Shown here in pieces: positions 56,239 to 64,000 of a stretch of 64,000 nucleotides of DNA (positions are counted from its first letter, which is position 1; every line of letters begins with the position of its first letter). Source of the stretch: Symbiotaphrina buchneri (lineage: Eukaryota > Ascomycota > Symbiotaphrinales > Symbiotaphrinaceae); NCBI GenBank assembly GCA_001599915.1, contig BCIG01000001.1, positions 1,178,001 to 1,242,000 of the forward strand. The letters are read 5' to 3'. The notes below the pieces were generated by a model. The model was not told where the DNA came from and did no database searches. It saw nothing but the letters and a program-made list of their open reading frames with translations. The position numbers and the translations under genes were made by a program.

Positions 56239-56995
56239 GAGGATTGTAGAGGGGAAACAGAGCTGGCTATCGCAGCATTTGTGTTTATGTCAGAAAGGGA
56301 GGAATGGTCTAAGGATTGGAATGCGGGAACATGACAGTTTTGAATGATAAGATATCTGTCTAAAGACACTGACTTATAAAGGAAGTGAAATGCAAGAAAG
56401 TCCAGGGTATATTATATGGATAAGTCGATCAGCTTCATGATACAATATTAATTCGCTACCATGATCAAGAAAAACAGAGACAGAAACATAACATCTTGCA
56501 AAGCGGAATCCTTCCGAAAAAGGAAATCCGGTGCTGTGCGTGTTTGTCTCATACGCGCAAGCTGCAATAATATTCTTCTTTGACCCCGATGCAAGGAGGC
56601 GTGTAAAATCAATGTCTTGTGCAGCCATGCGGCGGCGTTCTCGACGACTAGAGTCCAGATCTATTCGGCGGCCTCCTGATCAACGATGAGGTAGGCATGC
56701 TTTTACAAACTTATCTGAGAGGCTAGTAATTAACGATAGCAAGATTGAGCTTGACATTGCGTAGTCAGATGAAGAGGACGTTCAAAGCTTCTCGACTTTG
56801 AAAGTTGACAGCTCAAATATATCGTTGAGTTCGAATGTTGTGGGTATCGTTTGTATGAGCTTGAATTGTAGCTTCAGCTGCTGGAAGTAGGCTAGTCCGT
56901 CCCATCTCGGAGCTACTCCACAATTTTGTTTGGATTTGATGGGGTAGGCCCCGCGGCCGGTGAGCGTATCTGTAGCCTCAAACAACGTCATCAGT
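56239..56995. promoter_or_regulatory. divergent promoter, aspartic protease / glycerol-3-phosphate acyltransferase
   Basis: These 757 bp lie between divergent starts and have no coding signal. The protease side would be expected to carry nutrient- or pH-responsive sites, but none could be named with confidence. Confidence 0.45.
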
Positions 56996-59101
56996 ATGGC
57001 TCGCAGGGATCTGATCCCATGGCTCTATGACACTGGGATATGGATCTTCACCGTATGCCTCGACATCTTCTTCCGTGAGATCTATGCCCGAGGCGCATGG
57101 CGGATCCCGAAGCAGGGCCCGGTGATCATCGTCGCCGCGCCCCATGCGAACCAATTCGTCGACTCGGCCTTGTTGATGCGCATTCTGAAACACTATGCCA
57201 ATCGCCGGACGTCTCTTCTCATTGCCGATAAGTCCATGCGGGAGCCGTATATCGGCACCATGGCCCGGTATATGGGGGCGCTGCCGGTCGTGAGATCCAT
57301 GGACCATGTCAAACCTGGAGAAGGCGAGATCTACTTGCCGGACCCAGACAATGATCCAACCCTTGTTCGGGGCCAGGGGACAGATTTCACAAATGAGAAA
57401 TTCATGAAAGGCGGAACCATCATCCTTCCTCGGGTAGGAAAGAACGTCCCGGAACAGCAAACAATTGACGAAATAGTTGGACCGGAGGAATTGCGGCTCA
57501 TAAAGCCGTTTAAAACCTTTGAGCGTGACCACCCGCTCTATGATGGATTGCGCAATGGGACCTCCTTCAAGATTGCACCACACATCGACCAAAGCCGGAT
57601 GTTCGATGCGGTTTATCGTGAGCTTTGCGCAGGGGGCTGTATTGGCATCTTCCCAGAAGGGGGAAGTCATGATCGTCCGAATCTACTTCCTCTAAAGGCC
57701 GGTGTGGCCATTATCGCCTTAGGCACGCTCGCACGGGAACCCGACTGTGGCCTTTCCATTATTCCGTGTGGCATGAACTATTTTCATCCGAACAAGTTCC
57801 GATCCCGGGCCGTTGTAGAGTTTGGCAGCCCGGTTCAAGTCCACCCGGATCAGATTGAGGCATTCAAGGCCGGGGGCAATGCCAAACGTAATGCTGTAGG
57901 GTCGTTGCTAGAGACGATCCAAGAAGCACTTGGAACTGTCACCCAGCAAGCTCCCGACTACGAGACGCTTATGCTCATCCAGGCTTCGAGGAGACTGTAC
58001 AAACCTCTACGGATGAAGCTCCCCTTACCTGTCATTATGGAACTGAACAGACGACTTTTGAATGGGTACACTCAGTTTAAGGATGAGCCCAAGGTTGTCC
58101 AATTGAAAAAGGCTATATTGAACTATAACCGCCGCCGGAAAGCCTTGGGTATCCAGGATCATCAGGTGGAATGGGGTGATGCCAAAAAGCGACCATGGTG
58201 GTTTGTCTTTGGTACTCTGCTCTATCGCATTGGGGAACTTCTTGTGTTAGCATTGGGAGCTTTACCGTCCGTTGCTCTATTCTGGCCCATCTTTGTTACC
58301 GCGAAGATCGTTTCCGTCAAGAAGCAGCGCGCCGCTCTTGCAGCTTCCGTGGTCAAGCTCGAAGGCCGTGATGTTGTCGGAAGTTGGAAGATCCTTGTAG
58401 CATTAGGTTTGTCGCCGGCACTGTACACCTGGTATACCGCGGTTGTGACTATCTGGCTGCATTATTGTCGCCACGATGGGTACTATTCCTCCGTCGTGCC
58501 TTGGTGGATCAACGCCAGATCCTACATCCCAGACGCGGTTCCGCTCTGGATCTTCTCTATCTTCTTCTTCGGACTCATGATTGCAGTCTCCTTTGCTGGT
58601 CTGCGTATCGGCGAGATTGGCATTGACGTGTTGAAGTCCCTGCCTCCGCTTCTGGTTGCATTGAATCCAAGATCTGCCAGCTCGCTGGCCAAACTGCAAG
58701 CCGAACGACAGGCGTTGGCGGCACAGGTTGTGGACGTCATCGAAACCTTTGGACCAGAGATCTTCCCGGATTTCGAATCGGAGAAATTGGTACCGAGTGA
58801 TTACCATGACGACGACGTCTACCAGTCTCGACTGAGGAGCATCCCGCCCAGTGAACCTGAGAGCAGAAACAGGAGCGCGAGTCGGAGCAATCGATCTTCG
58901 TCTAGGGGCAAGGGCTCCCAGCTTCACAACTCCTTGCTGAAACCCCTCACTATTAACTCTCATGATGACTTGAGTGAGGTGAACAGAAAAGTTCGAGAAT
59001 CTATGGAGGAGAGAGGCCGGCAGCCGGTACAAAGAGAATATGATGCAGATCAGGATATGTCCTGGGAGACGAGAAAGTCGGTGGAGAAGAAAACAAAATA
59101 A
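56996..59101 (+). CDS. glycerol-3-phosphate / DHAP sn-1 acyltransferase (SCT1/GPT2 type)
   Basis: This ER enzyme performs the first acylation in phospholipid and storage-lipid synthesis. It has 701 aa in one exon, from the ATG at 56996 (MARRDLIPWLYDTGIWIF). The PlsC acyltransferase motifs are VAAPHANQFVDS (block I), IADKSMREPYIGTMARYMGA, GCIGIFPEGGSHDRP (block III) and GLSIIPCGMNYF (block IV). A long insert sits between blocks II and III, as in yeast Sct1/Gpt2. Two to four hydrophobic segments follow at about residues 415-555. The tail is Ser/Arg-rich, a likely phosphorylated regulatory region, and ends KKTK, a KKxx ER-retrieval form. Confidence 0.94.
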   Translation: MARRDLIPWLYDTGIWIFTVCLDIFFREIYARGAWRIPKQGPVIIVAAPHANQFVDSALLMRILKHYANRRTSLLIADKSMREPYIGTMARYMGALPVVRSMDHVKPGEGEIYLPDPDNDPTLVRGQGTDFTNEKFMKGGTIILPRVGKNVPEQQTIDEIVGPEELRLIKPFKTFERDHPLYDGLRNGTSFKIAPHIDQSRMFDAVYRELCAGGCIGIFPEGGSHDRPNLLPLKAGVAIIALGTLAREPDCGLSIIPCGMNYFHPNKFRSRAVVEFGSPVQVHPDQIEAFKAGGNAKRNAVGSLLETIQEALGTVTQQAPDYETLMLIQASRRLYKPLRMKLPLPVIMELNRRLLNGYTQFKDEPKVVQLKKAILNYNRRRKALGIQDHQVEWGDAKKRPWWFVFGTLLYRIGELLVLALGALPSVALFWPIFVTAKIVSVKKQRAALAASVVKLEGRDVVGSWKILVALGLSPALYTWYTAVVTIWLHYCRHDGYYSSVVPWWINARSYIPDAVPLWIFSIFFFGLMIAVSFAGLRIGEIGIDVLKSLPPLLVALNPRSASSLAKLQAERQALAAQVVDVIETFGPEIFPDFESEKLVPSDYHDDDVYQSRLRSIPPSEPESRNRSASRSNRSSSRGKGSQLHNSLLKPLTINSHDDLSEVNRKVRESMEERGRQPVQREYDADQDMSWETRKSVEKKTK

Positions 59102-59866
59102 ATATCTAGATAAGGTATGCAATTTCTAAAATCTGGACAGTTTATAGAATCAAGTCTACATCAGAAATACAACGAGAGCATACTGAAGCCGCAGGAGCAG
59201 AGTGAATGACTGCAGTGACTGGCCCCACCCAAGGTGACCTTTATATATTAAAATAAGGTCTTTTCTTTCATCTTAGGAGTTTTTGAAACGTGGCCTGGGT
59301 GCTTGCACTCCCCCCATGTTATCTCCGTCCCTTATCGGAGGGTTCGATTCTCGGCTGGTATCATGGATTATCTGGTATCCCCGGTCTCGAGCTCATCTAG
59401 ATGTGTAAAACCTCCCCTATCCAGGACTTGTGTGCCAGGGATGGGTCGACCGGGGGGGTTTTCATAGCGGTGCCCGCAAGCTATAGGACTTGCGGTGGGC
59501 CGTGAACTTTTTGCTCCGGGGGGCGTTGGATTGTGGTGAGGTTTTCTTTTTATCTTTTATGTTTCAGCCTACTGTCGGTGGTTGGTGGTGAGGATTGGCC
59601 TGAGAGTTCACCTCACGGCACTTGGTAGTTACGACATCCTGTAGAGGTGAAATGGGGACCACAACAGCAGCGAGCGTCTGTCCATCTGTATGAATTCTGT
59701 TATGCAGCATAATATATTATGATTAATGGTTTTATTAAACATGGTCTTAATGCAGCGCTCCTCCGAAAATGCTCACATACAGTTATCATACACGCACCGA
59801 ATTATATGTAGCAATACCCCTCTGTATGCCAAAAATGCTATGCTGTGGCCCTGCCTGGTGGGTCAT
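59102..59866. other. convergent region with a SINE-like element
   Basis: This stretch holds the 3' flanks of the acyltransferase and DBP6 genes. No protein-coding signal is present. It contains the Pol III-like element at 59284-59551. Confidence 0.5.
59284..59551 (+). repeat. tRNA-derived, SINE-like element
   Basis: An A-box-like TGGCCTGGGTGC (59291-59302) and a strong B-box GGTTCGATTC (59341-59350) lie 50 bp apart, the spacing of a tRNA gene. The arms do not fold into a full cloverleaf: CTCCG/CGGAG pair, but the T-stem does not. About 200 bp of unique sequence follow, with a 7-bp hairpin ccgcaag/cttgcgg near 59477-59498, and a T-rich stop ttttcttttt at 59541-59550. This architecture fits a SINE or an orphan Pol III RNA. 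I found no clear target-site duplication, and copy number cannot be judged from one window. Confidence 0.4.
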
Positions 59867-62554
59867 CTATTTTTGCCCCTGGACTTCATCCCTTAAAATA
59901 GCCAATGCCTCCTCATACTTCTTCCTTTCTTCCTCCTTCACGCTTTCCAGGTCGAGCTGCACTCTTTGAACTTTCCTCCCTCCTCTCCCTATACTAGACC
60001 CTCGAGCAATCTCATTCCAGAACCACCTCGCCTCGGTATGCTGTACGAAGCTCCAGGCACAACCATCTTTTCCCGCTCTTGCTGTCCGACCTACGCGGTG
60101 GACATACGACGTGATACTGGTGGGTATATCGTAGTTTACGATCTGCTCCACATTCGGCAAATCCAACCCCCTAGACGCCCGGTCCGAAGCAATGAGAATT
60201 CGGATCTTGCCTGAGCGCATGGATGAAAGGACTTTACGCCCGGCAGAGGTCGCCAGAGATTTCGTGAGTGTCCCGATAAGCGGTTCGTAAGCAGGGTTGA
60301 GGAGCGAGAGCAGGCGGGAGAGACGAACTGCATTTTCGTTGTTGTTGGTGAAGATGAGGACGCCACTGGCTTGTTGTTTAGTCCCTGGCAAATAAGGAGT
60401 CGGAGTCTCAGTTGGTTTATGAGATGAGATGTCGACTTTGGAATCTTCGGAAGCTGATGAGGACGAAGAATCGTCCGTCGACGAGCCGGACGAACTTTCC
60501 GAGGAATCGCTGTCACTCAGCGAAGAGTCACTCTCATCTTCCGAAGAAGATAAAGAAGTGTCGGAAGAGCTGTCAGATCCAGAGGCACCTTCTGAATTCC
60601 TCTGTGTGTGGGCATCTTCATTTGCCGAACCGATCAACAACCTTGTCCGGAGAAGCTGTAGTAGGTATAACGGCTTCTCATTCGCCTCAGGTACAGGGAC
60701 CGCATACTCCTGAAGTGTCCTTGGCAGCTCAAATGCACCATTTGTTCGCATCAGACCATCGGTGACATGAGTCGTTCCTACTTCATCTCCGGTGCGAAGT
60801 GTCTTAGCTCCCTCGACAACTATGAGCTTCGGCCGCCTCAGATTTAGTACCGCTAATTTGCTGATATCTCTCGTCATTGTAGCGCTCAATATCACCTTTT
60901 TGACCTGCTTCTTCGGTACCCATTCTCCCGCACTCTCCAGATCTGCCAACACCTGCTCCATGATGCTCTTTTGTTCATACGGCTTCTGGTTTTCCAATGC
61001 AGGTATGACCACATCGACCCATTCTTGGAAGCTTTGATTCAATAATCTGTCCGCTTCATCGATCACAAGCCATTGCACATGGTCCAATGTAAACCCTGGC
61101 GTGGTGCGAATGTGCTCCACCAGTCGACCAGGAGTGCAGATGAGGATATCAACGTTTGATGTATATTCAATGACATGATTAGGCAGTAAATTGACTAAAT
61201 CCTCGTCGAACAATGTCGTATCATTGTTTGCGTTTTCATTATCGTCCTCCAAATCAATTGGCTTCAGCAGTTCTTTATATTCTTCAGGCGCATACTTCTG
61301 TCCTTTTCGAACAAGAAGAGCCTGCTCAGCCTTGAAAGGCCTATTGCCTACCGCCAAGTCAATTTTGAGCCCCGATCCAGGCGAGCACAACTCAAAAGTC
61401 TCTCGGACCTGATTGACCAATTCTCTCGTGGGGACAACTATAATCCCTCGTAAACGTGTAACTAATCTGCCTCGCAACCCCTCCACCATTGGCAAGACGT
61501 ATGATAGCGTCTTGCCGGAGCCTGTCGCGGCCGAAACACACAAATCGCCCTTGTGATGTTGTGGGCCAGGAAGGAGAAGCGGTAGTACCGCAGATTGCAC
61601 GGCGAATGCTTCATTATAGCCCTTCTCGCTCAGTATCGACAACAACTTTGGGGATATGCTCAGTGAAGAAAATGGAGACACCGTGCTACTAGAGACCGTG
61701 AGAGGTTGTGATAGCCACGAAGGCAGAGTGGAATAGGTTGGCTTCTCAAAGACGTCATCAGTCTGCTCGGGTTCCGGTAGAGGCTCTAGGCCATGTAACT
61801 CTACAGATTCCAGCTTCTCGGTCTCAGAATTCCGTTGAGTTGACAGTCCCTCCTGCAGTATCTTCTGCGATATACGCGTGGACTTTTTATACTTCGATAA
61901 TACAGCCTTATGCTTTGATTCGTCTCCATCCTGGTCATTCGCTGTTATGTCTTCGGCAGCCTTGAGCTTGGTCTCGATCTCATCTTCGCTCTTGCCTTGT
62001 CTTTTGTGCTTCCTCCTGTGGGGGTTTCCGAAGTTTGTTTCTGCAGCTGCAGTCGTAGTATGCGCCGAGCCCTCAGTCAAGGCGGAGCCACTGACGTCGG
62101 CCCTCAAGTCACCCTCAATTTCCGCAACGTCTCCGACAGTTGCTTCATCTGCACCGCTGTGTCTTGATTTTCTCTTCTTGTCTTTCTTCTTCTTTGTACG
62201 GTCCTCCTTATCAGCCCTCTCCGGACCGTTGTGTATCTCCTCGCCATTGTTCTGGGTCTCGGCACTTGACGTGTGTACAGAAACGTCCTTTTTTGACTTT
62301 CGGGGCTGGCTGCCTGTGGAAGTTGCAGTTTGCGTTGCCTCAGGTGAGCCAGACCTCGCCTCGGAGCCGTTCGCCTCCCTGTTATGCCTTTTCTTGGGCT
62401 TCTTAGGCGGGGTGTCGTCCTGAGGAAGAGCATCGTGAGGTGGCACTCGCTTCCGCTTTTTATCCAATGCTTGGGATGCCTGATTAATTTCTGTCTTGGT
62501 AGTTGGAGGAAGTTTACTCGGAGGGATGTAACGAGCGTATAAAGGAGTCGCCAT
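59867..62554 (-). CDS. DBP6: DEAD-box RNA helicase Dbp6
   Basis: This nucleolar ATP-dependent helicase acts in early 60S ribosome assembly. It has 895 aa in one exon, with the start chosen at MATPLYARYIPPSKLP (62554), where homologues begin. The first ~270 residues are Lys- and Ser-rich and disordered. Core motifs are the Q motif FAVQSAVLPLLL, AATGSGKTLSYVLP (I), PTRELVNQV (Ia), CTPGRLVEHI (Ib), VIDEADRLLNQ (II), SATMTRD (III), GVLIFTNNNENAVRLSRLL (IV), ASDRASRGLD (V) and HRVGRTARAG (VI). An acidic Ser/Asp tract (about 60 residues) separates the two RecA lobes, as is known for Dbp6. The frame stays open for 81 codons upstream. Confidence 0.95.
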   Translation of the reverse strand: MATPLYARYIPPSKLPPTTKTEINQASQALDKKRKRVPPHDALPQDDTPPKKPKKRHNREANGSEARSGSPEATQTATSTGSQPRKSKKDVSVHTSSAETQNNGEEIHNGPERADKEDRTKKKKDKKRKSRHSGADEATVGDVAEIEGDLRADVSGSALTEGSAHTTTAAAETNFGNPHRRKHKRQGKSEDEIETKLKAAEDITANDQDGDESKHKAVLSKYKKSTRISQKILQEGLSTQRNSETEKLESVELHGLEPLPEPEQTDDVFEKPTYSTLPSWLSQPLTVSSSTVSPFSSLSISPKLLSILSEKGYNEAFAVQSAVLPLLLPGPQHHKGDLCVSAATGSGKTLSYVLPMVEGLRGRLVTRLRGIIVVPTRELVNQVRETFELCSPGSGLKIDLAVGNRPFKAEQALLVRKGQKYAPEEYKELLKPIDLEDDNENANNDTTLFDEDLVNLLPNHVIEYTSNVDILICTPGRLVEHIRTTPGFTLDHVQWLVIDEADRLLNQSFQEWVDVVIPALENQKPYEQKSIMEQVLADLESAGEWVPKKQVKKVILSATMTRDISKLAVLNLRRPKLIVVEGAKTLRTGDEVGTTHVTDGLMRTNGAFELPRTLQEYAVPVPEANEKPLYLLQLLRTRLLIGSANEDAHTQRNSEGASGSDSSSDTSLSSSEDESDSSLSDSDSSESSSGSSTDDSSSSSASEDSKVDISSHKPTETPTPYLPGTKQQASGVLIFTNNNENAVRLSRLLSLLNPAYEPLIGTLTKSLATSAGRKVLSSMRSGKIRILIASDRASRGLDLPNVEQIVNYDIPTSITSYVHRVGRTARAGKDGCAWSFVQHTEARWFWNEIARGSSIGRGGRKVQRVQLDLESVKEEERKKYEEALAILRDEVQGQK

Positions 62555-62920
62555 TTGAGCCGGCCATGGGATCCGGTTACTCGGGCCCGGTGTTGGTATG
62601 GCGACAGAATAAGGGAATAAAAATAACGGATGACGGAGGGGTGTTTTCTCCAAACAAAACGGCCCTTGACCGCCTCCGGCTCCACAGCCTCGGCAGAATC
62701 GCCGGAGCCGATTGGTTCTAGAACTTCGTACCACATCTCGACCCTGCCTCGTTACAGCTTTCGCCATCAAGCTCAGCGACCAATGCGACATCTGCAAGGG
62801 CCAATGATGGGCGATTTGCTCTCATGAATGACACGCGGACGCTTATAATACGAAGATGAGATATCAGTCAGAGTCGAATAGGCGGCATCGAGCGCAATCT
62901 TCCTTCTATCACCCTTCAAG
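62555..62920. promoter_or_regulatory. shared divergent promoter, DBP6 / GPI3
   Basis: These 366 bp lie between the two starts. The DBP6 side is open in the DBP6 frame up to 62797, which is probably untranslated leader. No specific site is recognised. Confidence 0.5.
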
Positions 62921-64000
62921 ATGCCGTACAACATTGCGTATGAGCTCCTAGGATGGTACCTATTAAGGATATCGTACTGACCGAGCGCAGAATGATTAGT
63001 GACTTCTTCTTCCCGCAGCCAGGTATGGGGATTGATTCCAGAGATCAGCACGTGGGTGTTAATCGGTAATTAGGGGGAGTTGAAAGTCACATATACCAGC
63101 TATCTACCGTAAGCTTGATAAAACACCATTACATGTATTTGACTGACCGTTTGATTTAAAGAAGCTCATAGACCGTGGTCATAAAGTAATAATAATTACA
63201 CACGCTTATGAAGGCCGGACCGGAGTACGATACTTGACCAATGGGCTCAAAGTCTATCATGTTCCATTCTTCGTCATATATCGGGAGTCTACGATGCCGA
63301 CAGTATTTTCTTTCTTTCCAATATTCCGGAACATAGTCATAAGAGAGAGGATAGAGATTGTGCATGGGCATCAGAGCCTCAGCAGTCTGTGTCACGAAGC
63401 TATATTACATGCTCGTACGATGGGCCTGCGGACCGTCTTTACTGACCATTCTTTATTCGGATTTGCAGATGCAGCGAGTATTCTTACCAATAAGCTTCTC
63501 AAATTTACACTGAGCGATGTGGATCATGTGATATGCGTGAGCCATACATGGTAGGATATCTTGCCTCTGCAAGGAAACCTAGTACTGATGTTTGCTATAG
63601 CAAAGAGAATACCGTTCTGAGAGCCTCTCTTGACCCGTTGATGGTGTCAGTGATACCAAATGCTGTGGTTGCTGAGAACTTTCGGCCTTTGAACCATCCC
63701 GCCAGCTCCTCAAAGACTTCAGGTCCAGTCGCTCATGCACAACCGCACCAGATTGGACCCCATGATACGATCACTATCGTGGTGATATCACGGTTATTCT
63801 ACAACAAGGGGACCGACCTACTCATTGCTGTTATACCACGGATCCTGGCTACACATCAGAATGTTCGATTTATTATCGCGGGTTCTGGACCGAAAGCAAT
63901 TGATCTGGAGCAGATGGTTGAAAGGAGAGTTCTGCAGGACAAAGTGGAACTTCTGGGCCCAGTCAGGCACGAAGAAGTTCGCGATGTGATGGTTCGCGGG
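62921..64000 (+). CDS. GPI3: GPI-GlcNAc transferase catalytic subunit (PIG-A/GPI3), 3' cut by window
   Basis: This catalytic subunit of the ER complex transfers GlcNAc to phosphatidylinositol, the first step of GPI-anchor synthesis. Exons are 62921-62937, 62991-63022, 63074-63108, 63162-63550 and 63601 to beyond 64000. Three very short 5' exons (17, 32 and 35 bp) join in phase to give [20 protein letters not shown], then [20 protein letters not shown] and [20 protein letters not shown]. The GT4 fold continues with [39 protein letters not shown] and [14 protein letters not shown]. The visible part is about 290 aa of an expected ~480. The C-terminal membrane segment is outside the window. Confidence 0.96.

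Noticed and set aside
56960-56995. upstream in-frame start for the acyltransferase
   Set aside because: The first codon there is GTG; the conserved protein starts at the ATG at 56996.

Overview
The window is nuclear DNA of a filamentous ascomycete (Pezizomycotina; probably Eurotiomycetes, though the class is an inference). Genes are dense on both strands and carry short introns, mostly 45-65 nt, with GTRNGT-like donors, CTRAY branch sites and AG acceptors. The content is fungal housekeeping: Leu4/Leu2, Dml1, a LAMMER kinase, a MeaB-type bZIP protein, a Cut12-type spindle pole protein and an Spd1-type ribonucleotide reductase inhibitor. I see no operon, CRISPR array, rRNA gene, convincing tRNA gene, LTR element or secondary-metabolite cluster. 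One unresolved base (N) lies at 15420.

Layout, left to right. 0-6.4 kb: 3' end of LEU4 (+), a four-exon SDR ending in the peroxisomal tripeptide SRL (+), proteasome chaperone PAC4/POC4 (-), carnosine N-methyltransferase (+), and an unrecognised conserved protein (-). 6.4-15 kb: a doubtful small ORF (+), the MeaB-like bZIP gene (-) with about 3.1 kb of upstream DNA, and DUS1 (-). 15-23.5 kb: an Spd1/Dif1-like protein (+), a Cut12-like coiled-coil protein with a frame problem (+), and RPS5 (-) divergent from DML1 (+). 23.5-29.5 kb: long gene-poor DNA holding a structured tRNA-like element, a Ser/Thr-rich GPI cell-wall protein (+) and a diverged direct repeat. 29.5-41 kb: SDA1 (-) divergent from LEU2 (+), APC10 (-), a PY-motif microprotein (+), SCS7 (+) and an RBM39/Rsd1-type splicing factor (+). 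41-47 kb: a mitochondrial-type PP2C phosphatase (+) and PIS1 (+), with an orphan coding-like segment (-) between them. 47.8-57 kb: LAMMER kinase (-), sideroflexin FSF1 (-) divergent from SEC65/SRP19 (+), and a secreted aspartic protease with a GC-AG intron (-). 57-64 kb: glycerol-3-phosphate acyltransferase (+), a SINE-like element, DBP6 (-) divergent from the 5' part of GPI3/PIG-A (+).

Functional threads: two leucine-biosynthesis genes lie about 32 kb apart. Four genes act in membrane lipid or GPI synthesis: the sn-1 acyltransferase, PIS1 (makes phosphatidylinositol), GPI3 (uses it) and SCS7. Several others serve ribosome or RNA work (SDA1, DBP6, RPS5, DUS1, SEC65, RBM39-like) or the cell cycle (APC10, Cut12-like, Spd1-like). 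Divergent pairs share short promoters: PAC4/CARNMT, RPS5/DML1, SDA1/LEU2, APC10/PY protein, FSF1/SEC65 and DBP6/GPI3.

I found no obviously new multi-gene system. The oddities most worth checking are two places where coding-like sequence continues in frame past a TGA, an orphan exon-like segment at 44.5 kb, two Pol III-like structured elements (23.6 and 59.3 kb) and a GC-AG intron. Exon boundaries were read by eye and checked by reading-frame phase; all homology calls are from memory of the families, not from a search.
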